The notes below the pieces were generated by a model. It was not told where the DNA came from and made no database searches. It was given only the letters and a program-made list of their open reading frames with translations. From Antilocapra americana (taxonomy: Eukaryota > Chordata > Mammalia > Artiodactyla > Antilocapridae), in contig ML664161.1 in assembly GCA_007570785.1 (NCBI GenBank), forward strand, positions 10,889,454-10,953,453: DNA of 64,000 bases, read 5' to 3'. A program made the position numbers and the translations under genes. Numbering within the stretch: the stretch's first letter is position 1; every line of letters starts with the position of its first letter. Of the stretch, positions 1 through 9,400 are shown piece by piece.

Positions 1-149
1 CAGCAAGGTGATTTCCCTTAGCTTCAAGAGAGTCAAACTTATAATGCTCCAGGATCTTAAAACTAAAACAGCAGATAAAAAAATTGTATTCAATAGTTCC
101 TGAACATAGGGTTCACTTTTATTTATGCTGAAAGTAAGGAAGCCACACT
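1..149 (-). pseudogene. ERV RNase H/integrase junction, cut by window edge
   Basis: The minus strand reads PYVQELLN, then, in another frame, FDSLEAKGNHLA, which is the spacer between RNase H and integrase in class I ERVs. The integrase catalytic core would lie left of base 1. Confidence 0.65.
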
Positions 150-779
150 GCTTTCACAACATCCCCAAATCATGAGGAACTCTGAAACCATGTCTCCTAT
201 TAGTATAAATATTAGCAGTTTTGCCCTTGGCTAAAGTACAAGCCACCGTAAGAGAGTAATCCAGTTTGTTGGGCTGAAGTAGCCATAAGTAAAGGCGCTG
301 TCTCAACACTATCAAAAGGAGTTGAAGTAGCAAACCCAGCACAGTATTTCCCATTGTTACCTTTTGAATAAGAACCATCAGTGAACCATGAGAAGTAAAT
401 GCTACCCAAAAGAATTTTCTGTAGATCATCAGGCGGAGTCAGGAGGTGGTACATCAGCATTAAGCAGCTGTGAGGGACTTCATAGAGACAGAGGGGAGAA
501 GAGTTGCAGGGTTAAGGTTGTTACAACATAGAAGAGTTATGTGAGGAGCAGTTAACAAAAGAACTTCATAAGACATGAGGTGACTGACAAAGAAATGTTG
601 GGTGTGAGGAGAGTTAAGCAGGGCTTCTCCTCTGTGGTATACAAAAATCGTTAAAAGGGATAGCAGGTTTCTCAGTGACCTTAATCAAAAGGGCAGTGGC
701 CATAATGGCTATAAGCCAAGGGGGATACCCCTGTGCCAGGGGGTCCATTTGCTGGCTATTGCATGCATGAGTCAGTGGT
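150..779 (-). pseudogene. ERV RNase H remnant
   Basis: Two overlapping minus-strand frames (212-460 and 154-429) together cover the RNase H domain, with a frameshift near 230-260. The first catalytic aspartate is kept in WFTDGSYSKG. The conserved glutamate is replaced by glycine (SAQQTGLLS) and the next aspartate by asparagine (NIYTNRRHGF). The linker from RT (LNPATLLPS-like, about 490-530) precedes it. The domain is dead by both substitution and frameshift. Confidence 0.8.
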
Positions 780-1050
780 GGTCCCCATGTTTATGGGCGA
801 GTACATCCAAGGCATTCATTTCCTTTTTATATATATAAAAAAAAAAAAGAAAAAGAGAATCTGGTCATTAGGATACCCAAGGGTCAGGTGAGTTCATCAA
901 ACTCTTCTTTAGAGCCTCAAAGGCTATGTCATCATACAGTTCTTCCCACAAAATTGGATCAAGGTTGTAACTGTTGAGTAAAACCTATAGAAATTTGGCC
1001 ATAAGAGAGAAATTTCAGAATCCAGTTTTGGCAGTAACTGACTAGCTTAA

Positions 1051-1145
1051 CTCCGGGAGTTGGAGATACACAGGGAGGCCTGGCATGCTGCAGTCCATGG
1101 GGTTGCAAAGAATTAGACACAACTAAGCGACTGAACTGAACTGAA
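1051..1145 (+). repeat. Bov-A2/BovB 3'-tail insertion in ERV
   Basis: GGGAGTTGGAGATACACAGG... to a GAACT repeat tail is the shared BovB/Bov-A 3' end in sense orientation. It is flanked by a 13-bp duplication with one mismatch (CTGACTAGCTTAA at 1038-1050, CTGACTAACTTAA at 1146-1158), which fixes its borders. Confidence 0.85.
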
Positions 1146-1889
1146 CTGACTAACTTAAGAAAACCTCAGAGTCAGTGCTTAGTTTGGGGTTTAAGGAAAT
1201 TTAAGACACCATGAAATCTATCTGGATCTAGGTAGAGCCCTTGTTCTATTAATAATATCAGATGCCCTTAATATTGAGCCCAGGTTTGAACAAACTGCAG
1301 TTTTCCCTTGGAGACCTCATGTCCCTTTTAGGCTGAAAGTCTTAGCAAGTGGTTGTTGCCTTCTTGTAAAAAGTCTTGAAGACAGCAAGGAAGCAAATCT
1401 CTACATACTGCACCAAAGTAGAACCTCTGAGGAAGTTTTTGTCATCCAGGTCATCCTTCAGGATTGATAATAATAAAAACTCTCAGCAAAACCATCAGAC
1501 ACTATTTTACTGGCTAGGTGAATTGTTTTTCTTCCTAAGTGAAAGCAAAAAGTTATTGGCTGCCTTCAACAACTGGGATACTAAAGAATGTGCCACATAA
1601 TCAATTACTGTAAAGGATCCCCTTCCAGCAGGAATGGATATCAGTAGAGTATAAAGGTTAAGAAGAACAGAGTGTCAAGGGAAAACAATTTGGTTATTGC
1701 TCAGAGGTCCCGGGCAGACTTTCACCTTTGGCTTTTAGGTTTTCTCATCAGTAAAATGATAGTGTTACAGGGACTAGTACAAGGGAAAATGAGGCCTTGA
1801 GCCTTGTAATCTTCTATTATGGGCTTCATGACTTCTTTACTGTAGGGTAATGATTAATTCTGGGAAAAGATTTTGAGGGATCTATTTGA

Positions 1890-2054
1890 ACTTTTTTTTT
1901 TTTTAATTTATTTTTGTCTGTGCTGGGTCTTAGTTGCTGTGTGCTGGCTTTCTCTAGTTGTAGATCACTGGAGCTTCTCTTGCTGCAGAGCCTGGGTATG
2001 CATATCCCATGCATGGCGGGTAGATTCTTACCCACTGGACCAGCAGGGAAGTTC
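1890..2054 (-). repeat. CHR-type tRNA-derived SINE in ERV
   Basis: Reads in reverse from a T-rich tail (1890) through CTGTGCTGGGTCTTAGTTGCTG to the tRNA-like head near 2054. It belongs to the cetartiodactyl CHR/ART-type SINE class. Confidence 0.75.
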
Positions 2055-2067
2055 CCATCTGAATCTT

Positions 2068-2113
2068 TTTTTTTTTTATTGGTTTTGCCATACAATGACA
2101 TGAAATCACCATG
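2068..2113 (-). mobile_element. L1 3'-end micro-insertion with 13-bp target-site duplication
   Basis: A T-run followed by ATTGGTTTTGCCATACAATG is the reverse of the ruminant L1 3' end plus its poly(A). A perfect CCATCTGAATCTT repeat flanks it (2055-2067 and 2114-2126). Only about 35 bases of L1 body were copied, so this is an extreme 5' truncation. Confidence 0.8.
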
Positions 2114-2289
2114 CCATCTGAATCTTAATAAGAGATGTGATGTGGAATTACCAACATCAGTTGATGGTTTACCCATAAGAAAGGTGGTAACTGATTTAAT
2201 AGGGCCAAAGATCAGTGTTTCCAGAATCAAAATTCTATCATCAGAGACAGAATGAAGAAAACATGTCAAAGCATAATTTAATTCCACTT

Positions 2290-2599
2290 GTAGGTTACTT
2301 TGATGACTGCTGTAAAGTTCTAGGATTGTCTTGCCCTTTAGGGAGAGAGCAATTCTGGCATGATACTTCTCTAAGAAGTCTTGGTCTCATATAATGTGTA
2401 CTCTCAAAGGGCCTGAACAAAGGCAATAGATGCAGAGACAGGAACCTCTTGAGATTCAATCCCACTAGTTGAACTTTTTAGTATTCCAAAGCAGAGTTGC
2501 TTCACAGGAGTGTTTTGAACATGGAGAGTGTGACTTTAGTGTTATTTAGGACTGGAAGAGATCCATCCCCAATCTGGAGTAATATTTCTCCAAGCCGAT
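2290..2599 (-). pseudogene. ERV protease remnant
   Basis: Between gag and RT the minus strand keeps protease-like pieces: QEVPVSASIAFVQAL, and further on the region before RT resembling the sequence around the end of retroviral protease. An in-frame stop and frameshifts interrupt it, and the active-site Asp-Thr/Ser-Gly triad cannot be read clearly. Confidence 0.55.
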
Positions 2600-2784
2600 C
2601 AAGAAGGAGAGTTAGGAAGAGCCCCTGTGGTCCTTTGGAGCCCCATCATTGAGAAGTAGAAGGAACACTGAAAGGCAGGTTGGAAAACTGAAGGTACCTA
2701 CAGCATTTAAATTTGTAACAATCTCTTTTTCCATTTCCTGGCTCTTTTCAATAATAGAAGAAACCAGGGCAGTTTGGGTTTTGT

Positions 2785-2989
2785 TTGTTGTTGAAAGTCA
2801 TATCCAACTCTTTTGCGACCCCATGGACTGTAGCCCTCCAGGCTCCACTGTCCATGGGCCTTCCCAGGCAAGAATACTGGAGTGGTTTGCCATTTCCTTC
2901 TCCAGAGGATCTTCCTGACCCAGGGATCAAATCCATGTCTCCTGCATTGCAGGCTGATTCTTTACTGCTGAGCCACCAGGAAAGACTTA
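2785..2989 (-). repeat. Bov-tA SINE in ERV gag
   Basis: Reverse-orientation Bov-tA: the BovB-derived tail (AACTCTTTTGCGACCCCATGG) first and the tRNA-like head (GAGCCACCAGG) last. An 8-bp GGTTTTGT duplication (2777-2784 and 2990-2997) bounds it. Confidence 0.9.
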
Positions 2990-3686
2990 GGTTTTGTATA
3001 GGGATCTTCATTTGCTGGAGCTGAAGATTAAGAATGTTGATGTTTTTCCTTTTAGGTGACTCATTTAGAGTGAGAGAGAGCTGGCTTGTCAGATTAACTA
3101 AATCAGGAGTGGATGTGGTTTCCCATTCCATCCTGCTTCTTTTTACTAGAAGAAAAGGTCTCAGTTTAGCCTATTCATAAACATAGAGTTTAAAGTTATC
3201 AGGATAGAATCAACATCTGAAAGAAGAAAAGAATTTTCTCTAAAAATAATCTGAAGTTGATTGTAATAGTTATGACCATTTCATCCAATTTTTGTTTGCA
3301 AGCCTGAATTTTGTCCAATCAACAGGCTTAGGTAAATCCCTAGGAATTGCCTGATGAGTCACCAGTGATTGCTTAAGCCTGGTCAGATAGTAAAGTAGCA
3401 GGCTGCTCTTTCAGTTGTGATTCTAGAGATCTTTCAGGATACTCTCAATCAGCAGTTTTCGTCCAGCACTGGGTCTGGCCTTCAACAACAGACTTATGAA
3501 CTAGCTGATATAGGTCAGACAAACCAGGTAGAAAAGTCTGAATGACTATATTAAATTCCTCAGTAATTCTGTGAGGATCTTTTGATTCTTTGGGAAAATC
3601 TTTACTATGGTTTCAAGGAAAAGGGAAATTTGGCAAGAGAATTAGTGTGGAGGAATTTCACCTATAGAGAAGGTGTAGGTGATGTA

Positions 3687-3904
3687 AGATCTTCCCTGGA
3701 GAATCAGCAGTAAAGAATTCGGCTGCAATGCAGAAGACCCAGGTTCAATCTCTGGGTCGGGAAGATACCCTGGAGGAGGAAATGGCAACCCCCTCTAGTA
3801 TTGTTGCCTGGGAAATCCCATGGACAGAGGAGCCTGGCAGGCTATAGTCCATGGGATATCAAGAGTTGAACACAACTTAGTGCAACTAAACTACCACCAC
3901 CACC
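3687..3904 (+). repeat. Bov-tA SINE in ERV gag
   Basis: Sense Bov-tA with the tRNA-like head (CTTCCCTGGAGAATCAGCAG), middle (GAGGAAATGGCAACCCCC) and a BovB tail ending in an ACC repeat. AGGTGATGTA/AGGTGATATA (3677-3686 and 3905-3914) is the duplication. Confidence 0.9.
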
Positions 3905-4199
3905 AGGTGATATAGAGGGAAGGAGGAAGATGACACCGGAGGCAGGTCCCGGGACAAAGAAGCCAGGGAAGGAGCATGAGGTTCTAGAAGCATTTTATCT
4001 TTCTTTAACTGTTTTTTGTTGTTGTTTTGTTTTTTTGCCTCAATTCATCTTAAGCATCTTATTTTGCAAAGAAGCAATTTTAGGCTCCTGGTTACATTTG
4101 GAAGCCTCAGAATACCAATTAAAATAAGTATTGCATCAAGTTTCTGGAAATGTTGGATCATTGTCCAATTTGGTTTTAAGAAAAATGAGTTTGGGGATT

Positions 4200-5031
4200 T
4201 TAAAAATTCCCCGTAATGGCCACTGATATTCTAAATCACCTTTAGTTAGGTTGGTCCATTTGGTTAGAAATATGCCTGAGGAAGGATTGTAGTTTTTAGA
4301 CATAAAATTGGCCAGAATCCCTGTAAATGGGCATACCCAAAACTTTAGATAGTAGGGATCCCATTTCTCAAAGGTTTCTACCTAGAGTAAAAGGATAATT
4401 TTCAAATAGCATAAACATCTCAAGCAACTCAAACAGCTCAAACAGGTTGCAGGTCTAATACCAGCCAGTTAAAAAGGAACACTCCAGTTCTGAAGGCCCC
4501 AAGTTGAAGTCTGCTCAGTACAGCTCTAATATAACAACCCAATTCAAAGGGAGTCAGGCAGAAGGCTTAATAGCACAGTGCCAATAAAATAGCCCCTCTT
4601 CCAAAAGGAATTAAGTCAAAGGCTGAACCCACACAGTTATAATGAAGCAACCCCTGATCCCAGTGGAATGAACCAAAGGCTAGCCAGTTCCGGGAGGAAC
4701 AGCTCCCAACCTCCATTCCAGAAGGAATCCTGCCAAAGATGAGCACAGTTCCAATTCAAAAAGGCCAATTTCAAAAGTCAGACCGATGCCACATAAGTAC
4801 TAGCACACATACAGAACAAAGTCTTAGCCAGAAAAGACATAGCCTTAAAATAGATCCCCAGTAAAACCTGGAGGGCTTCAAAATGCAAATAGGGCAGAAG
4901 CTTTGGTCCAGAAGAAAGACTAACTCTTAAATCCCAAGGCTGACAAGAAAAGCAGTGAGCTGCAATGGGTTCAATGTGAGCATCGCACTTGTCTACCACC
5001 ACTAGCCTGGAAATCATCAGGTGTCTTCTCT
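4200..5031 (-). other. ERV leader and start of gag region, decayed
   Basis: The region lies between the PBS and the first recognisable capsid sequence. A 91-codon open frame (4778-5053) starts over the PBS and shows no recognised domain, so it is probably leader sequence. The remainder has stops in all frames. Confidence 0.45.
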
Positions 5032-5052
5032 GGATCTCCATGCAGGCCAGCA
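5032..5052 (-). other. Retroviral primer-binding site, tRNA-Ile-like
   Basis: Three bases inside the LTR end, the minus strand reads TGCTGGCCTGCATGGAGATC. About 15 of 20 positions match the complement of the 3' end of tRNA-Ile as I recall it; most of the differences are C/T or G/A transitions, typical of an old copy. Spacing and position relative to the LTR are right for a PBS. Confidence 0.6.
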
Positions 5053-5055
5053 AAA

Positions 5056-5400
5056 TGTTGACTTAAATAGGCTGCCAGCAATTTCTCCAGTAGAAATGGG
5101 TTTGCTTGGGATCAACAAAGAATTGCAGTTTGGGGTCTACAACTATGGCAAGCCACATGCCAGTCCCCCCACAGCAAGAAGAGAAGGACTTTTCTTTAAA
5201 AGGGGAAAGGAAGGTGGGAGCATATAGGAAACAAAGAGTCTGTTGAAGGATTCTGGAGAGTTTGAAGTATAGTGGCTTTTCAGGGACTGAGCTGTGAGAG
5301 TCTCTTATTGGCTGAGCTCTTGCCAGGCAAGGAAAGCTTTTCTTCCTGTTGAGCTCTGCTATTGTCATAGTGCATGAGAGCGCCCCTTTCTGACCTCTCA
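5056..5400 (-). repeat. 5' LTR of the ERV
   Basis: On the minus strand this starts TGAGAGGTCAGAAAGG and ends AGTCAACA, so it has TG...CA ends. It contains a CCAAT box (ATTGG at 5307-5311 on the + strand) and an A/T-rich TTTAAAG element about 100 bases downstream in LTR sense. The inner end is fixed by the PBS; the outer end is less certain because the partner LTR is outside the window. At about 345 bp it is short for a class I LTR, so it may be trimmed. Confidence 0.6.
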
Positions 5401-6273
5401 ACTCTATTTTAATTGAGGTTTCTGTTTATCGTTTTTATACTATCCATCTCCTTTTTTTCAATTGCCTTTTCTACTCTGTCAGTTTAGACCTTTGTAACCC
5501 CTCCCCACCCTCATTCTCTCTGTTAATCAACATATATTCCTCTTCATTATTAAATTCACTATGAAATGGAGCTTTAAACATTGGAGAAATATGAATCTCA
5601 ATTTTTCAAGAATCTTCAAATGTTCTATATTGTTTTCTAACTTCTTATATTATCTCCTCAGTTTAGCATCTTGGGCATGATAAAATGTAATCTCAAATTA
5701 TGTCAGCTACAGTGATTCCTAAGCATGAGGCATCATCAATAAATATATGCATATACCTATACATGCAAAGAGTTGCATATAATTTTATGTACAAGTCTTG
5801 GAAAAATACCCCTTTTCTGTGCCCTCATATCTTCCCACTCTGCCACACATACCTTAAATTCCAACCATATTAGACCACAAGCAACTTGAGGACTGACATT
5901 TTTTACGCAAAAACACACCTTCATACACCCCATGATACAATCTCAAATGTCTCCATCAAGTTAAGTTGGCCCCTGGAATGTTTCTCTTGAATTCTTTCAC
6001 AATGTTTTCATTCTCTCTTTACCTGCTACCTGTTACCTGGGTAGCTTGGAAAACATTTGGGGAAGATAAATATCATTTTCCAGATTTTAGTCCCTGCTAT
6101 TCTTCCTAAAGTAAATTAGTTTATTCTGGTGGAAAATAATTTTTTCCCTAAAGAACTTGGGTTTTACTCATCTTGGTGAAAACAGGTTTCAATTTTATTT
6201 AAATTTGATATCTGTTTGACACATGTCAACTCAAAAGGGTGTTCTTTGATGTCTTTTGATTTCTATTTTCCAG
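5401..6273 (+). other. NLGN1: NLGN1 intron, between the ERV 5' LTR and the first visible exon
   Basis: This is the 3' end of the NLGN1 intron preceding the 6274 exon. The outer LTR edge of the ERV lies near 5400. The rest is AT-rich unique-looking sequence ending in a pyrimidine-rich acceptor. I see no repeat or exon in it. Confidence 0.8.
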
Positions 6274-6486
6274 GTTTCTTGAGCACAGGGGATCAGGCTG
6301 CAAAAGGAAACTATGGACTCCTTGATCTCATACAGGCTTTAAGATGGACTAGTGAGAATATTGGATTCTTTGGTGGTGACCCCTTAAGAATCACTGTTTT
6401 TGGATCTGGCGCTGGGGGTTCATGTGTCAATCTGCTGACTTTATCCCATTATTCTGAAGGTAACCGTTGGAGCAATTCAACCAAAG
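6274..6486 (+). CDS. NLGN1: Neuroligin-1, internal coding exon (cholinesterase-like domain, includes splice insert B)
   Basis: This exon encodes 71 residues of neuroligin-1, the postsynaptic membrane adhesion protein that binds presynaptic neurexins. It starts after a pyrimidine tract and CAG acceptor (6271-6273) and ends in phase 1 before GTATTA at 6487. It begins at the residues [15 protein letters not shown] and carries the nucleophile-elbow region of the alpha/beta-hydrolase fold. Here the motif reads GSGAGGS: glycine stands where active cholinesterases have the catalytic serine, which is the known hallmark of neuroligins. The last 27 bases (6460-6486) encode GNRWSNSTK, the splice-B insert, preceded by an in-frame alternative donor GTAACC at 6460. 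Using that donor gives a 186-nt exon. The upstream coding exons lie outside the window. Identification as NLGN1, rather than NLGN2, 3 or 4, rests on insert B and the downstream tail. Confidence 0.97.
6460..6486 (+). promoter_or_regulatory. NLGN1: Alternative 5' splice-site segment encoding neuroligin splice insert B
   Basis: Two GT donors follow the same exon: GAAG|GTAACC (exon end 6459) and AAAG|GTATTA (exon end 6486). They are 27 nt apart and both leave phase 1, so both joins to the exon at 9856 stay in frame. The longer form adds nine residues including an N-linked glycosylation sequon (NST). In the neuroligin-1 literature insert B tunes the choice of neurexin partner. The donor arrangement is seen directly; which form is used in which tissue cannot be read from DNA. 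Confidence 0.9.
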
Positions 6487-9400
6487 GTATTATGCAGGTT
6501 GCAAATTTTGACAATTTTGGTGTCTGCATGCCACCACCATCAGTAGTATGTGATGCTCTGTATATATTTCTCTGTTTAAATGTTAGGATGAACTCAATAA
6601 CTGTTTAAAACTTTGTTTCTTTAGCTTCTCTATGCATGTTTAAATTTTTGTCAAACTCTTTTCTTTGTTTCCTGTGGAGCTTGGTGTGGATGCCCTTACA
6701 AGCACACTTCAGAATAATTAACATTACAGTAACTTTTCTTTCCTCCAAAGGGTGATTTTGGGGAAAATCAAAGATGTTCACAGTTCTGTTATGTTGATTC
6801 AGTAATCAAAATCAAGTTTTTGGTTTTTTTTTAAATTATCGTTTAATGCAAGGCTTGTATAAAATCTGTTTTCTAGATGGTAAACTTTTTAAACCCTTTG
6901 CTAGTATGAAGATAATAAGGAAGCAGTTGCTAGCTAGTTTATCTGGAAACTTCATTTTCACTTGTCTGAGTAGAGGACAGACGTTTGATTATTTTGCATG
7001 CATGATCCAAAATTGTCAAAGCATTAAGGTCACTAGTATAGTTTTTGATTAAAAAGGAAAATATGTTTGATTTTGTGCTTTTTCTATTTTTAATCCAAAA
7101 ATGTTATCTTTCCCCCTGAAGCCTGGCAAAGCAGCCTGGAGCACTGAGGCTGGTTAAATCCATGAGATACTGTTTTTGTCTTCATTTTCTGGCCTTGACA
7201 TTTTTTTCCAAAATGCCTGTGCAAGGCTTATCATGCTCGTCTTTATTAACTCCCATTTTACCATGAGTTTAGGCACCCATTCTTATAGCATTATTAACTT
7301 GAAATATCCACAAGAACAGAGGTGTTTTGTTGGAGAAGTCTGTAAGGTAAATACTTTCCCTCCATGATACATACAGAATAGATAGGAAAAGAGAGAATAC
7401 ATATCAACATAGACCATCTTATGTTTTCTGCTTTTCCATTGTCATTTTATAGATATTAAGAAAGTATACACTGTCAGTTTTAATTCATGAAGCTCATCAA
7501 TTTGTAAGATTAAGTTTTATTAAATGAGTACCAGACACAGAATATTTGTTTTTGGCATCAAAGACACATTAATGTCAAATTTCAGAATAACAGTCATTAA
7601 ATGAGTTTATATATTTGGAGGATCATATATTATTATTGACTTAATTTGTAGACATAGTTTATGTGCATCTTACTTGTGTTAGTAGAGTTCTGATTCGAGA
7701 TAACAAAATGACACGTGTATGAGAACTCTTCCAAAGTATAGAGATTTTGGTCTTCAGTGAAATGACTTATTTTGAAATAATAAAGTTTGTTGTTTTTTTC
7801 CTTAACTGAACAGATTATAATGTTCTAGCTTAAAGACTATACTAATTCCAGTACTGATCTAGGATAACATTAGCCAATCTCTTCAGACTTCTTAGGGTCA
7901 TTTGGTCTCAAAGGCTGTTTGCACTGATTTTTTCTAAAATTTTTTTCTAAATGTAAAGTGAACATGGGTATCAAAGCCATTTTCAGCCAGTATAAAACTA
8001 GAATTTTATAAAGAGATGAATCAGTTAGTTCATCAGCTAGCGTTGCTATTCATCAGTCGATCAATGTGGTAAACAATGGCAAATGGCTGTGCAAACAAGT
8101 GAAACATTCCATCACACACGCTCTTCAAGGAGATCTATCCATGCCTGGCTAGATAAATGTACTTATGCATGATCTAGTTCTAAGCTTATTTCTAGTAACA
8201 AAGCTGCCTAAATTGACCAGGAGATGCTCAGAAGGAGTCTTGGAATTATAAGGCTAATTTTATCTCCATTGCAGACACAGACTTAAGTTTGGGAACTTCC
8301 CAGAGCTGCAACAATTCTCAGGCCTGTAACAATCATGCATACAAGCACTCTCACTAACAATAAAACATATGGATTTCCCCAGTACCATCTAGATGGCATA
8401 TTTCAGACTATATTAAGTGTTCTATGCATTTTTTTGGCATATTTAGTTAATGTCATTAAGTCCCTAAAATGGGAAAGAATCTTACAGAAGTCTTATTTTA
8501 GCTATAAAGTTTTTAAGCAGTAAAATATTTCTCTGAGCCAATGTTGACAAACACAATTTTAAAAAGTTATTCGTACTATAGGTATTATCTTTGCTGCAGC
8601 AAACTGAAAATATTTTCATAAAGATGTCAGAAATCAAAACAAATATTTATTAGTATTGTTTGACTTTTTGAATATTTTAGAATTATCTGGAAACATTGTT
8701 ACAGTCATTTTGAATATATATATATGTGCTTGGAGGAAAAAATGAAAGCTTTGCTTCTAATTTAGTCATTACTTTAGCACCTTTGTGAAAAAGAGTTCTT
8801 ATACATTAACACATATGAATGATTGAGCATGTGTTTGAATAACTGAACTACAAAGCTGTATTTGGAAACTGATAATAAAGTTAATTTTTAAAATAGAATA
8901 GATAAATTATATTTTTTAAATGAGAATTTTATTAGAAAATACCCTAATAAGTAAAGTTCATTTATAAATTTGAATGGTATGCAGCTCTTATCAAGTTGCA
9001 TATGGGACCATGATTTATAATTTTTAAATGTAATTAAGTGAAAAGCAATGAACCATGTACTCTTCATCTTTTATGATAAAATATAGCAGTGCACATTCAA
9101 CAGTGGAAAAAGCTAAATCACCCCCCACCACTAAATCCTTCTGCTGATGGTTTTCTCTTTAACCTAGAGAATACACTGCAAATGTATTATCTTCCTCAGA
9201 AAAATGAGTATTCAACATAACGTGTCTGATATAAAGAGCTGGAAAGAATATGTCTAAAGTGATATTCTGTTTTGTGTGCCTTTAGGGCCATCCCCAGGGT
9301 ATTAGCAAATTCCCAGCCCCAGTAGTTATGTAAACATATCAACAATTGTTTTCAAATAGATTCTGATTAAAACAAACACACAGAGCCATTTTGAAGAAAG

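Larger units (their letters stand above)
780..2289 (-). pseudogene. ERV reverse transcriptase remnant, interrupted by three insertions
   Basis: Recognisable pieces in order on the minus strand: the N-terminal entry (SKSFPRINHYPT, about 1830-1880), the fingers/palm region (PYTLL-like and VIDYVAH, about 1590-1680), the catalytic-motif region (about 1397-1411), the thumb (about 1180-1330) and the connection (about 880-1040). At the catalytic motif the sequence reads QYVEI, so both aspartates are gone. A Bov-A2 tail (1051-1145), a CHR SINE (about 1890-2054) and a 46-bp L1 tail (2068-2113) are inserted. The 153-codon open frame at 1826-2287 is a composite of ERV and SINE. Confidence 0.75.
2600..4199 (-). 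pseudogene. ERV gag remnant (capsid recognisable)
   Basis: Minus-strand translation around 3240-3600 gives capsid-like sequence (EEFNIVIQTFLPGLSDLYQL). Around 3000-3131 it gives the segment after capsid (STPDLVNLTSQLSLTLNESP). Both resemble gag of the ERV-I group. Frames shift several times and stop codons interrupt them. Two Bov-tA SINEs (2785-2989 and about 3687-3904) split the region. The nucleocapsid zinc knuckle is not visible. Gag would form the virion core; no function is possible here. Confidence 0.7.
1..5400 (-). mobile_element. Decayed class I endogenous retrovirus (gammaretrovirus-like, tRNA-Ile/ERV-I type), 3' part cut by window edge
   Basis: Read on the minus strand the element runs right to left: 5' LTR, primer-binding site, leader, gag, protease, RT, RNase H, start of integrase. 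The 3' end lies beyond base 1. Fragments of each protein are recognisable but split over all three frames by indels and stops, so it is non-functional. Later insertions interrupt it: a Bov-A2 tail (1051-1145), a CHR SINE (about 1890-2054), an L1 tail (2068-2113) and two Bov-tA units (2785-2989 and about 3687-3904). The element sits antisense in an NLGN1 intron. Fragment order and the PBS point to the ERV-I/RTVL-I-related group of class I; the exact family name is not assigned. Confidence 0.85.

Noticed and set aside
154..460. Two minus-strand open frames as small host genes
   Set aside because: They are frameshifted halves of the ERV RNase H domain.
1826..2287. 153-codon minus-strand open frame as a gene
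   Set aside because: It fuses ERV protease/RT sequence with an inserted CHR SINE and an L1 tail; a chance read-through.
2748..3131. 127-codon minus-strand open frame as a gene
   Set aside because: One part is ERV gag and the other is a Bov-tA SINE.
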